This document shows positions 7,723-15,533 of a DNA stretch of 64,000 nt, in pieces; position 1 is the stretch's first letter, and each line of letters begins with the position of its first letter. The stretch lies in the NCBI GenBank assembly GCA_947496465.1, contig CANMCX010000013.1, positions 1 to 64,000 of the forward strand, given 5' to 3'. The notes beneath the pieces are model-generated. The model saw nothing but the letters and a program-made list of their open reading frames with translations. It was not told the origin of the DNA and searched no databases. Made by a program: the position numbers and the translations under genes. The stretch comes from Marinifilum_A sediminis. GTDB taxonomy: Bacteria; Bacteroidota; Bacteroidia; Bacteroidales; Marinifilaceae.

Positions 7723-9369
7723 ATGCATCAATTTATATATAAGAAAGAGCCACAAGCTTTTTCAATTCAAAATATCAAAAGTTTTGCTTCACCGGTTACT
7801 GTCTTATATGGCGGAAAAACGGGTAACTCTAAATTTATCGCAGAACAGCTAAGAGAACAATTCCAAAAATATGAATTGGATCCTTCTGTTATTAGCATGA
7901 GCGATTACGATGTTACTAATTTGGCGGATGAGCGGTATCTTTTTATTGTAGTAAGCACGCGTGGAGAAGGGGATCCACCAGGACAAGCCAAAGCTTTCCA
8001 CAAGCATTTATTTGGGAAGCAAGTTGGTCAATTGCCCCATCTAAACTATTCTGTTTGTGCATTGGGAGACTCGAGTTATGAGCATTTTTGTCAAACCGGT
8101 AAGGATATCGATGCACAATTGGAAAAACTGGGCGCTAAGCGGTATTCCTCTTTGGTAACATGCGATTTGGCTTTCAAGGCAAATGCGGAATCCTGGGCAT
8201 CATTCCTGCTAAATAAGTTCCAAAACAGACGAAATGGCGATCTGCTTGATTTAAAGTTTGGAACACCAGAATTGGGACCCACTTTTACCCTTCGGGTTAA
8301 GGATAAATATCCGCTGACCAGTGAAAAATCTACTTGTGAAATCAATCATCTAATCCTTCAAACCGATCACCCGGATTTCACCTATCAGCCTGGCGATTCC
8401 ATTCGTATTAAGCCTAAGAATCCCTATTCATTGGTGGTTAAAATTTTGATTTTACAGGATTATTCGCACGATACAATGGTGCGGTATAAGGATAAAAAGA
8501 TAAGTATTGAGGAGTTATTGGTTACCAAGCTGGAGCTAACCAATTTGAGCGAAGATGTGATAAAGGCTTATCAGGAGCATACGCGAAATGAGGCTTTAAA
8601 AAGCTTGCTCAATAATGAAAGAGAATTGTTTAAATACCTTCAACTAGCCGATGTTTACGATATGCTTCACGATTTTCCCTCTTCAATCGAAGCACAGGAT
8701 TTATCTCAGATTCTCAATAAAATGAATCGTAGAGAATATTCAATCGCATCGAGTTCAAGCGAAACACCCGATGAAGTTCACCTGTGTGTAAAACAGTTCA
8801 ACTATTCCGTATTTGGACGCGATAGAATAGGGGCTTGCTCTTCTTATATCAACAAAGGTTTACAGGTGGATTCAACTCTTAAAGTACAGCTTATTCCGAA
8901 CCATGATTTTCGATTGCCAGAGGATGAGGCACCGATTATCATGATTGGTGCAGGAACAGGCATTGCACCTTTTATATCTTTTATGAAGGAAAGAAATGCC
9001 GTTAAATCGAAAGCTAACAATTGGTTGATATTTGGTGAGAAATACAGAGAACATGATTTCTTATATCAGAAGGAGCTGGAAACTTTTGTGAAAGACGGCA
9101 CCCTGAATAAAATGGATTTAGCTTACTCCCGCGATGGAGCAAAAAAAGTGTATGTACAAGATGTCCTTTCACTTCAGGGGAAGGAAGTTTATCAATGGCT
9201 CGAAAATGGAGCCCACTTATATATCTGTGGATCTATTGCCATGGGGAGATCGGTTCTAAGCAATCTTTTGTCATTGGTTCAGGAAGAAGCGAGATGTAGT
9301 AATGAGGATGCATCCAACTATATTGAAGACTTGAAACAGACTTCACGTTTACACGAAGATTTGTATTAA
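7723..9369 (+). CDS. NADPH-sulfite-reductase-type diflavin reductase (CysJ-like)
   Basis: This 548-aa cytosolic protein carries electrons from NADPH through FAD to FMN. The N-terminal flavodoxin domain (about 24-165) shows LYGGKTGNSKFIAEQL, STRGEGDPPGQA and ALGDSSYEHFCQTGKD. The FAD domain has the RREYSIASSS motif, and the NADP domain has IGAGTGIAPFISFM and YICGS. The C-terminal DLKQTSRLHEDLY corresponds to the CysJ ending. The usual partner is the sulfite reductase hemoprotein CysI, but no cysI or assimilation gene is adjacent, so the electron acceptor is open. A strong terminator follows 33 bases after the stop. It looks like a core gene interrupting the accessory cassettes. Confidence 0.92.
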   Translation: MHQFIYKKEPQAFSIQNIKSFASPVTVLYGGKTGNSKFIAEQLREQFQKYELDPSVISMSDYDVTNLADERYLFIVVSTRGEGDPPGQAKAFHKHLFGKQVGQLPHLNYSVCALGDSSYEHFCQTGKDIDAQLEKLGAKRYSSLVTCDLAFKANAESWASFLLNKFQNRRNGDLLDLKFGTPELGPTFTLRVKDKYPLTSEKSTCEINHLILQTDHPDFTYQPGDSIRIKPKNPYSLVVKILILQDYSHDTMVRYKDKKISIEELLVTKLELTNLSEDVIKAYQEHTRNEALKSLLNNERELFKYLQLADVYDMLHDFPSSIEAQDLSQILNKMNRREYSIASSSSETPDEVHLCVKQFNYSVFGRDRIGACSSYINKGLQVDSTLKVQLIPNHDFRLPEDEAPIIMIGAGTGIAPFISFMKERNAVKSKANNWLIFGEKYREHDFLYQKELETFVKDGTLNKMDLAYSRDGAKKVYVQDVLSLQGKEVYQWLENGAHLYICGSIAMGRSVLSNLLSLVQEEARCSNEDASNYIEDLKQTSRLHEDLY

Positions 9370-9401
9370 AAATATTGTACTTGTTAGGAGCAAACAAGAT
9401 T

Positions 9402-9431
9402 AAGCTGTGGTATTCCTACCACAGCTTTTTT
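9402..9431 (+). terminator. Rho-independent terminator of the diflavin reductase gene
   Basis: AAGCTGTGGTA (9402-9412), loop TTCC, then the perfect complement TACCACAGCTT (9417-9427) continuing into a T-run. Confidence 0.9.
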
Positions 9432-9549
9432 ATATCCTCTTGTAATTATGTAGACCTATTCTATTTTATGTTTGCCGATTATTTTACCTCTTTTGATTTT
9501 ATTGTTTGCTATTAGTTTTGCATAAATTTGAGAGACTCTGAATTGGAAG

Positions 9550-9601
9550 TGCACAATACATGCCCTATAGGTCAGTATTGTGCATTTTTCTAACAAGTTA
9601 G
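9550..9601 (+). terminator. Terminator-like hairpin followed by a CTAAC/GTTAG palindrome
   Basis: TGCACAATAC (9550-9559) pairs perfectly with GTATTGTGCA (9575-9584), then five T. At once follows CTAAC-AA-GTTAG (9590-9601), the core motif found at the ends of repeats R3 and R4. No gene lies directly upstream after the first terminator, so the hairpin may belong to a repeat boundary. Confidence 0.6.
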
Positions 9602-9640
9602 CGTTCAGTTAAAAAGAGCACACACACACACATTTAGACA

Positions 9641-10243
9641 ATGGAAAAAGAAATAAAAAATAAATTGAAGTTTGTAGCAATTGGATTTTGCATTTTATTA
9701 ATTCCAATTGGCTTCTTTTTAAAATATTCTTATGGAGTTCATCTAAATGACACGGCTGTAAATGATTTTTGGGTAAGACATTACGGAGAAAAGAATGTTG
9801 GATTAGAGTCTATTGAAAAATTAGAACAAGCCAAGAAATATTGTAAGCGAAATAAATTAATTTATTACAATCAATCAAGGATTCAAAGTATTCTTGGCGA
9901 CAACACTTTTGCAATTAATACAATTAACGAATGGCTAGAAATTGAACCAAACGACATTCAAGCTATTAGACTGCAAGGGTTTTATTATGAATTGAATAAT
10001 CAGATTTCAAAAGCAGACAAAAATTATTTAAAGGTCAAAAGCTATTCGGAAAAAGAACCCAAAAACATTGAGTCTGAACTCACAGTTCTTATGAATGATT
10101 TCATACTAAAAGACACCCTAGGTTTTTCAGAGAGAATTGAAGAATTGACTGTAAAATATAAACAAGACAGAAGTAAATTACTGTTTCTTGAGACTCTTAA
10201 GGAAATTGACAGAAAAGAATTTATAAAACAACAAATACAATAA
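9641..10243 (+). CDS. Membrane-anchored TPR-like protein, cassette-like gene
   Basis: The 200-aa protein has one N-terminal membrane segment (about residues 8-28, FVAIGFCILLIPIGFFL). A helical extracytoplasmic part has TPR-like spacing (about 60-135: NQSRIQSILGDNTFAINTIN, IQAIRLQGFYYELNNQISKA). I do not recognise a specific family. It starts 40 bases after a CTAAC/GTTAG palindrome and ends 10 bases before repeat R4, which is the cassette layout. Codon use is AT-rich like its neighbours. Confidence 0.7.
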   Translation: MEKEIKNKLKFVAIGFCILLIPIGFFLKYSYGVHLNDTAVNDFWVRHYGEKNVGLESIEKLEQAKKYCKRNKLIYYNQSRIQSILGDNTFAINTINEWLEIEPNDIQAIRLQGFYYELNNQISKADKNYLKVKSYSEKEPKNIESELTVLMNDFILKDTLGFSERIEELTVKYKQDRSKLLFLETLKEIDRKEFIKQQIQ

Positions 10244-10253
10244 AAACCGAAAC

Positions 10254-10381
10254 GCTAACAAAAGTTAAAATTAAAGGGCAGTGACGCTCAACTTGATAAT
10301 GTAACAAGAACAATAAACGCAGGGCGGTTTTGTTAAGGCGGCGGTTGCAAATCGCTCACAAAATTTTAGCAAGATCGTTAG
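10254..10381. repeat. attC-like repeat R4
   Basis: Starts GCTAAC (10254-10259) and ends CGTTAG (10376-10381), inverted ends. The internal blocks are shared with R3. It lies 10 bases after one stop codon and 20 bases before the next start codon. Confidence 0.7.
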
Positions 10382-10401
10382 TGGCAAGCGAAAAAAACAA
10401 A

Positions 10402-11415
10402 ATGAAAAACCTAATAACTATATTATTAATTTTTTGCGGAATTAATTTATTCGGGCAGAATTTAGATGTTGTAATTTTATCAGAAAAGGAAGCTCTTAAT
10501 ATCATCGTGAATCAAGGCTTAAATAATCTGGAAAGATACACTCAACCAATTAATTTAGTATATCTCAATGAGAATAATGCTAAGTCAATAATCGATAAGG
10601 AATTTTCAACAAATCTAATAAAGCCACATCAAGATTCTTTAGGCATTTCTGTATGTCATATACCTACTTATTCAATTGAGATTGCAACAGATTTTAAGAA
10701 CGAGTACGCTTTGGAAAAAATATTTCAATATTACAAATCACTACCCAAACATATAAAATCAGATACAATTTACAACGCATATATTGACCTTGATGATATA
10801 TTGGCTTTATTAGTTTTCTATAAACCAAATGGACTTGTCGAAGTTCTCGAATCTGATTATTACAAGTGGAGAAAGCTTGCGAAGAAAACATCTCCCAAGG
10901 AATACAAAACAATTGAAGAGTACAGGCAAGAAAGTGCTACGAAAAACCTTAATGACCTTCTAAAATTAAAACCTGAAGACTTTATTGTTGATTGTAATTT
11001 TATATCATTTCAAATTGCTGGAGCGCTAAACAAGCTTGGGCATAAAGATTTCAGTGATGATTTCTTGATGAAATTAAAATTGACCCAAACTTATCCTTTC
11101 ATCAGTAATTACCAATTTCCAACATTTCACAATCAAGACCTTGATGAGCACCTCTTTAAAAAAGATTACGAATTGATTAGATTAATAACTAACTATACAA
11201 ATATTATATCACTTATTAAAGACCCAAAAAAATTGGAGAAACTTTTATATAGTAAAGTTGAAAATTGTTGTGATTCCGAGCTTTTTAAAATCTTACACGA
11301 TGATAAACAGAGAGCATACGTTGAGTTTTCCAGAAATAATGGTTCTGATGCATATGTAATTGAATTAGAAGATGATAAATTATTGATTCAAGAAATCTGG
11401 TCGATAATTGAATAA
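10402..11415 (+). CDS. Exported protein of unknown function, cassette-like gene
   Basis: The 337-aa protein starts at ATG 10402. An earlier in-frame start at 10330 would place the N-terminus inside repeat R4 and hide the signal peptide, MKNLITILLIFCGINLFG followed by Q. The mature protein is mostly helical by composition, with alternating charged and aromatic residues. No domain is recognised. It ends 8 bases before repeat R5. Expected location is the periplasm or outer surface. Confidence 0.75.
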   Translation: MKNLITILLIFCGINLFGQNLDVVILSEKEALNIIVNQGLNNLERYTQPINLVYLNENNAKSIIDKEFSTNLIKPHQDSLGISVCHIPTYSIEIATDFKNEYALEKIFQYYKSLPKHIKSDTIYNAYIDLDDILALLVFYKPNGLVEVLESDYYKWRKLAKKTSPKEYKTIEEYRQESATKNLNDLLKLKPEDFIVDCNFISFQIAGALNKLGHKDFSDDFLMKLKLTQTYPFISNYQFPTFHNQDLDEHLFKKDYELIRLITNYTNIISLIKDPKKLEKLLYSKVENCCDSELFKILHDDKQRAYVEFSRNNGSDAYVIELEDDKLLIQEIWSIIE

Positions 11416-11422
11416 CGCCAGC

Positions 11423-11551
11423 CACTAACAAAAAACATAGTGCAATTGGGGTAAATAAGTAATAAATGAAGATAGAAACAACATATAAGACAAGTTGCAG
11501 ATTGAAAAATAAAGGTTTCAAAAACCCAATCGCACCATGTTCAACACGTAA
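11423..11551. repeat. attC-like repeat R5
   Basis: Begins CACTAACAAAAA. A 17-base arm (11434-11450) pairs with 11525-11541 with only two mismatches, both of which could be G-U in RNA. The spacer is 74 bases. Sequence differs from R3 and R4 except at the CTAAC start, but position and size are the same: 8 bases after a stop codon, 17 before a start. Confidence 0.6.
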
Positions 11552-11567
11552 GCAAATATTACAGAAC

Positions 11568-12161
11568 ATGAAAAGAACAATTACAGTTTTACTATTGAAT
11601 TTTCTAATTATAAATGCTTATGCCCAAGAATATGGAAAATATAAGATTGGAGAGAATTTTAATTCAATCTTTCAAAATCTTGAAAAGGGAAAATTCGTAG
11701 GAACGATTAATGGTGTTTTCTTCATAAAGAATACAAAAGACAAAGAAGTAATTCTAGATTTTCAAGCTGGTAAATCCGAATTGAATATTGTTCGTGACTC
11801 ATCAATGATGTACGATGTAAGTACTAAAGAGTATGTTGGTTGGACAACAAGTGGAAAAACTAGAATATTCTATTCTACTTATTCTTCAGCAAATAAACTG
11901 TCAATTGAATTGTCTACTGGAGTTTTTAAAATTGGCTCTCATGATGGAGCCAGTGACATGGTAGTAAATGGAATTAATTACCATTATAAGTCAGAACTGA
12001 ATACAGAGTATTTAGTACTTACGATTGAAAAGGATTTGGTACTAGATAATTTTTGGTGGCTTAGACATCAAGGTGTTTTGCCGAAAAAGGCACATGAATT
12101 GAAAAAAGAAATTGTCATTCAAGCAAATTCTGTCATTGTTTTTGCAATGAATAAGAACTAA
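11568..12161 (+). CDS. Exported protein of unknown function, cassette-like gene
   Basis: The 197-aa protein starts at ATG 11568 with signal peptide MKRTITVLLLNFLIINAYA. An in-frame start at 11466 would read through repeat R5 and is rejected. The mature part is predicted beta-rich, with YGWTTSGKTRIFYSTYSS-like strands and no cysteines of note. No family recognised. The stop codon overlaps the 22-bp palindrome at 12160-12181, so the gene abuts a repeat as the other cassette-like genes do. Confidence 0.72.
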   Translation: MKRTITVLLLNFLIINAYAQEYGKYKIGENFNSIFQNLEKGKFVGTINGVFFIKNTKDKEVILDFQAGKSELNIVRDSSMMYDVSTKEYVGWTTSGKTRIFYSTYSSANKLSIELSTGVFKIGSHDGASDMVVNGINYHYKSELNTEYLVLTIEKDLVLDNFWWLRHQGVLPKKAHELKKEIVIQANSVIVFAMNKN

Positions 12162-12196
12162 ACCTTTGTTAACAAAGGTTTAGCAAAACCGTTATA
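12160..12196. repeat. Short palindrome, possible compact relative of R3/R4
   Basis: AAACCTTTGTT directly followed by its complement AACAAAGGTTT makes a perfect 22-bp palindrome (12160-12181). The next bases TTTAGCAAAACCGTTA (12179-12194) resemble the right ends of R3 and R4. The rest of the 330-base gap to the next gene shows nothing further that I can name. Confidence 0.45.
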
Positions 12197-12491
12197 AATA
12201 AGTCTCTAAGAATCCTGCAGCAGAGCACTTTAATGCATTTTCATGAGCAAATAATTTAATATACTTATTTCACTTTTTTCTATATCTGTCTTAAAGTTTT
12301 AAAATAAACTATAAAGATTGGTTCAGTAAGTAGGAAAGTAAATTATTTTAGTTTTTTCCAATGTGCTTTGGCTCTTCAAAGCAAATAGAAGTTTATTTGT
12401 TAAATATATTAAATTATTAATTTTTATGCTAACTTCGGTAATGGCTAAAGAATTGCTTGAATTTACAATATGAGCATAAAAAAATAAAATT

Positions 12492-13640
12492 ATGAATAAA
12501 GTGAAAACATTAGTTTTATTAATATTCTTACAATTAGTTTTTAATAACATATCCAATTCACAAACAAGTACGGGTTTCGTTAAGGTCAATAGAATTGTTC
12601 TTCAAATCCCTGATTCATTGACTTATTCATCACAAGATATTGCCAATTATATAAATATAAATTTTTACTCCCAAGAAGAAAAATCCAGAGCCATTTTTTG
12701 TTGGATTGCAGAAAATATTCAATATGACTTTGATAATATGTATGCCATTAATATGTATAATTCTGATATTAGCTCTGATGAAACTCTTAAAACCAGAAGA
12801 GGAATTTGTACAAATTTTTCAAGTTTATATTCAGATATTGCCAATAAAGTTGGCGTTAAAACATACGTTATATCAGGGTACACAAGAAATAAGAAACTAG
12901 TAGATCCAAATCCACATTCATGGTGTGTATCAATGATAGATTCATTGTGGTATATGACTGATCCGACTTGGGGATCTGGTTATATTCAAAATTCTCTTTA
13001 TGTAAAAAAAATAAATAATAAATTTTTTAAAATAAAACCCAATAGATTTATAAAAACGCACGTGCCTTTTGATCCTCTTTGGCAGTTTTTAAATTATCCA
13101 ATCACAAAACAAGAGTTTCGCAATGGAATGTCAAAGGCTATTAAAGAACAAACAGCTTATTTTAATTTTATTGACACTGTCAAAATACATGAAAAACAGT
13201 CAGATATCGAACGATTGTTTTCAAGTAGCCTAAGAATTGAATCAAATGGGATTAGTTGTTATTTAGATTATCATAATCTTCATAGTATTAGATTCAATAT
13301 TGCCAAAGAAATTCACAATATTGCTTTTAATAATTACAATGATGGTATTTATATGTTGAATGAATATATTAGTTATTCAAATAACTATTATTTGCCTTAT
13401 AAAAGCGATACTAAAATAAAACAGATGCTTGAAGATATTGATTACAAATTTAATTTTGCCCTAAAACAATTAGAGCTAAATGAAAATCTAACATCAGTTC
13501 TGGAAAATGAGATACTGCACTTGAAAAAGTTAATAAACCAGGCATTATTTGATTTGAAGAAGCAAAAAGATAGTTTGGACCAATATCTTAAAATCGCTAA
13601 AGAATACAGAGAAAAATTATCCAATTCCAATAAGAACTAA
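12492..13640 (+). CDS. Exported transglutaminase-like protein
   Basis: The 382-aa protein has an N-terminal signal peptide (to about residue 23). A transglutaminase-like cysteine protease fold domain (about 60-165) follows: the Cys of RRGICTNFSSLY (Cys 106), the His of NPHSWCVSM (His 142) and the Asp of MTDPTWGSG (Asp 157) form the expected triad. This domain resembles the Kyphoscoliosis/CYK3-type group, whose members cleave or cross-link peptides, or act as binding proteins. The C-terminal third (about 300-378) is a charged predicted coiled coil. Probably periplasmic. It is the last plus-strand gene of the accessory region. Confidence 0.85.
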   Translation: MNKVKTLVLLIFLQLVFNNISNSQTSTGFVKVNRIVLQIPDSLTYSSQDIANYININFYSQEEKSRAIFCWIAENIQYDFDNMYAINMYNSDISSDETLKTRRGICTNFSSLYSDIANKVGVKTYVISGYTRNKKLVDPNPHSWCVSMIDSLWYMTDPTWGSGYIQNSLYVKKINNKFFKIKPNRFIKTHVPFDPLWQFLNYPITKQEFRNGMSKAIKEQTAYFNFIDTVKIHEKQSDIERLFSSSLRIESNGISCYLDYHNLHSIRFNIAKEIHNIAFNNYNDGIYMLNEYISYSNNYYLPYKSDTKIKQMLEDIDYKFNFALKQLELNENLTSVLENEILHLKKLINQALFDLKKQKDSLDQYLKIAKEYREKLSNSNKN

Positions 13641-13804
13641 TTGAATTTAGTTAACAATTTTTTGTAAATAGAACCAAAGTTTTTTACGCATTCGGCAATT
13701 TACTTCCTATTGGAAATAGTAAATGGATCGAAGAAGAGAAAAAAACTTAAACGTCAACAACTGGATAAATAAGCACAACATTGATAGCGTAAGGCTAACA
13801 ATAG

Positions 13805-13829
13805 TAAGCGTTACACATCCACATAAAAT
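13805..13829. repeat. 25-bp motif repeated from 4004-4028
   Basis: TAAGCGTTACACATCCACAT and the next five bases match 4004-4028 at 22 of 25 positions, in direct orientation. Upstream sequence includes GCACAACATTG (near 13782) and GCTAAC (near 13794), which recall the repeat termini of the cassette region. Confidence 0.5.
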
Positions 13830-13921
13830 TGGAGGTATACAAAAAGCCAAAGCTAGTGTGTGATTGTACCGCCTTCTAAATCATACCAGGATGTTTGAGT
13901 GTTTCATTCGAAACGATCTTC

Positions 13922-15340
13922 CTAATCAAACTTCTTTTCAAAGGGATCTTCATTTGAAATTTTAAGATTGACTTCTTTCACTTCCTGAAGAAGTTGATCT
14001 GGCTGAATGACTTTATTTTTAAAAATGACCAGTTTGATATCGCGTGTGTTTTGAATGTTTTCGAGCGGATTCGCATTCAATAGAACCAAATCAGCCAATT
14101 TATTTACTTTAACACTTCCCATACTTTTTTCCTTGTTCATAAATGAGGCTGGATTTATAGTAGCTGTTTTAAGCGCCTCAGCATTCGAAAGTCCCGCATT
14201 TACCAAATATTCAAGCTCATCATGTAAATTAAAACCAGCACATCCCTGATCGGAACCAGCTATAATTTTTACTCCTTCGGTATGCATCTGTAAAAGTAAC
14301 TTTTCCTGCAGAATTAACTCCCTATCAAAAGACTTTACTTTTTTTAGAGTTTCTGCATCAGGGCGATATCTTTTCGTAACAGGAGGTGGAAAAAAGTCAT
14401 ATCTATTGTCGGTATAAATCCATTCCAATTCGTTGTACTGAAAACGATGTTTCACGCCAAGAGTAGGGCACTGGTACATGTTGTATTTGCATAACTCATG
14501 AATTACAGAATCAGCTTTCTGCTGATCAAATGACCGTAGTGCCTTGGTTCTACAACCCATGATTTGCATTTTCAAAATTTTTGATAGCTTTTCTTCTTTT
14601 GAGGATATGGAGAGCAAGCTGTCTAACCTTGCATGTAAAAAATTCTCCTTTTTTGAACAGGATAGGAGCAAGCCGTTTAAGTGTTCATTTGATTTTTGCC
14701 CTAATTTTGCGGCTTCAATTAAACGTACACTGTAGGGCACATGACCTGCAAAATCAAAATTTAATCGATTGCATTCATTCACAATTGCCATATACTGATC
14801 TCTCGGAACCAAACTGAGTAATTTTACAAATTCACTTCCATTTCTTTTGGCTTCCTGAACAATTTCAACTGCATGTTCACAGTCCTTAACAGGAATACTA
14901 CTTTTAAACCAAGGAGTAGGACCATCCATTATCTGGCTGGCAAACATGATTCTTGGGACATTGCAATTTTGTTTGGTACTGTCTTTCCATTCCATCTGAT
15001 AGCCGGTCATTTCTCTCACGCCAACAACGCCTTTTGCCAAATACATTTTTAGATATTCTTTATCGGGAAAATAAAAATGTACGTGCATATCCCAGAGTCC
15101 AGGGATTAAGTACTTACCATTTCCATCAATAACTTGAGTGCTATCACTTGCTAATAATCGATTTCCAGCACTTATTTTTTTTATGATTTGCTGTTGAACG
15201 CCAACATCCTGGTTTTTTACGATACTACCTGTTTCAACATTAACGATATTTACGTTTTGAATGATGATATCGTATTTTTCGCTTCTGGCTGGAAGAATAA
15301 ATAGGGTGAATACGAGTAAACTTAGGATTAGCTGCTTCAT
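13922..15340 (-). CDS. Exported metal-dependent amidohydrolase
   Basis: The 472-aa amidohydrolase-superfamily enzyme has a signal peptide (to about residue 20). Metal ligands are visible in order: HVH in LWDMHVHFYF (His 86, His 88), a lysine likely to be the carboxylated bridge (Lys 173), His 200 (FAGHVP), His 220 (SNEHLNG) and Asp 364 (IIAGSDQG). The opening DIIIQNVNIVNVETGSIV and the closing NPASFMNKEKSMGSVKVNKLADLVL are standard for imidazolonepropionase-like and Xaa-Pro dipeptidase-like exported members. The substrate cannot be told from sequence. It is a single minus-strand gene with a 193-base gap from the next. Confidence 0.9.
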   Translation of the reverse strand: MKQLILSLLVFTLFILPARSEKYDIIIQNVNIVNVETGSIVKNQDVGVQQQIIKKISAGNRLLASDSTQVIDGNGKYLIPGLWDMHVHFYFPDKEYLKMYLAKGVVGVREMTGYQMEWKDSTKQNCNVPRIMFASQIMDGPTPWFKSSIPVKDCEHAVEIVQEAKRNGSEFVKLLSLVPRDQYMAIVNECNRLNFDFAGHVPYSVRLIEAAKLGQKSNEHLNGLLLSCSKKENFLHARLDSLLSISSKEEKLSKILKMQIMGCRTKALRSFDQQKADSVIHELCKYNMYQCPTLGVKHRFQYNELEWIYTDNRYDFFPPPVTKRYRPDAETLKKVKSFDRELILQEKLLLQMHTEGVKIIAGSDQGCAGFNLHDELEYLVNAGLSNAEALKTATINPASFMNKEKSMGSVKVNKLADLVLLNANPLENIQNTRDIKLVIFKNKVIQPDQLLQEVKEVNLKISNEDPFEKKFD

Positions 15341-15533
15341 TATTAGGTGTTTTTGTCATTAAATTGATAGTTTGTAATTGTTAATCGTATTAAGATTATC
15401 AATTACCTTACGATATGACGAATGAAAACATCATTTGACTACAGAGAAATTAATAAATATTATTTATTATATGTAAGATGCTTCTATGTAGAGCGATGCA
15501 GGGATTAAAACTGAATGATAACAATAGGATTAC

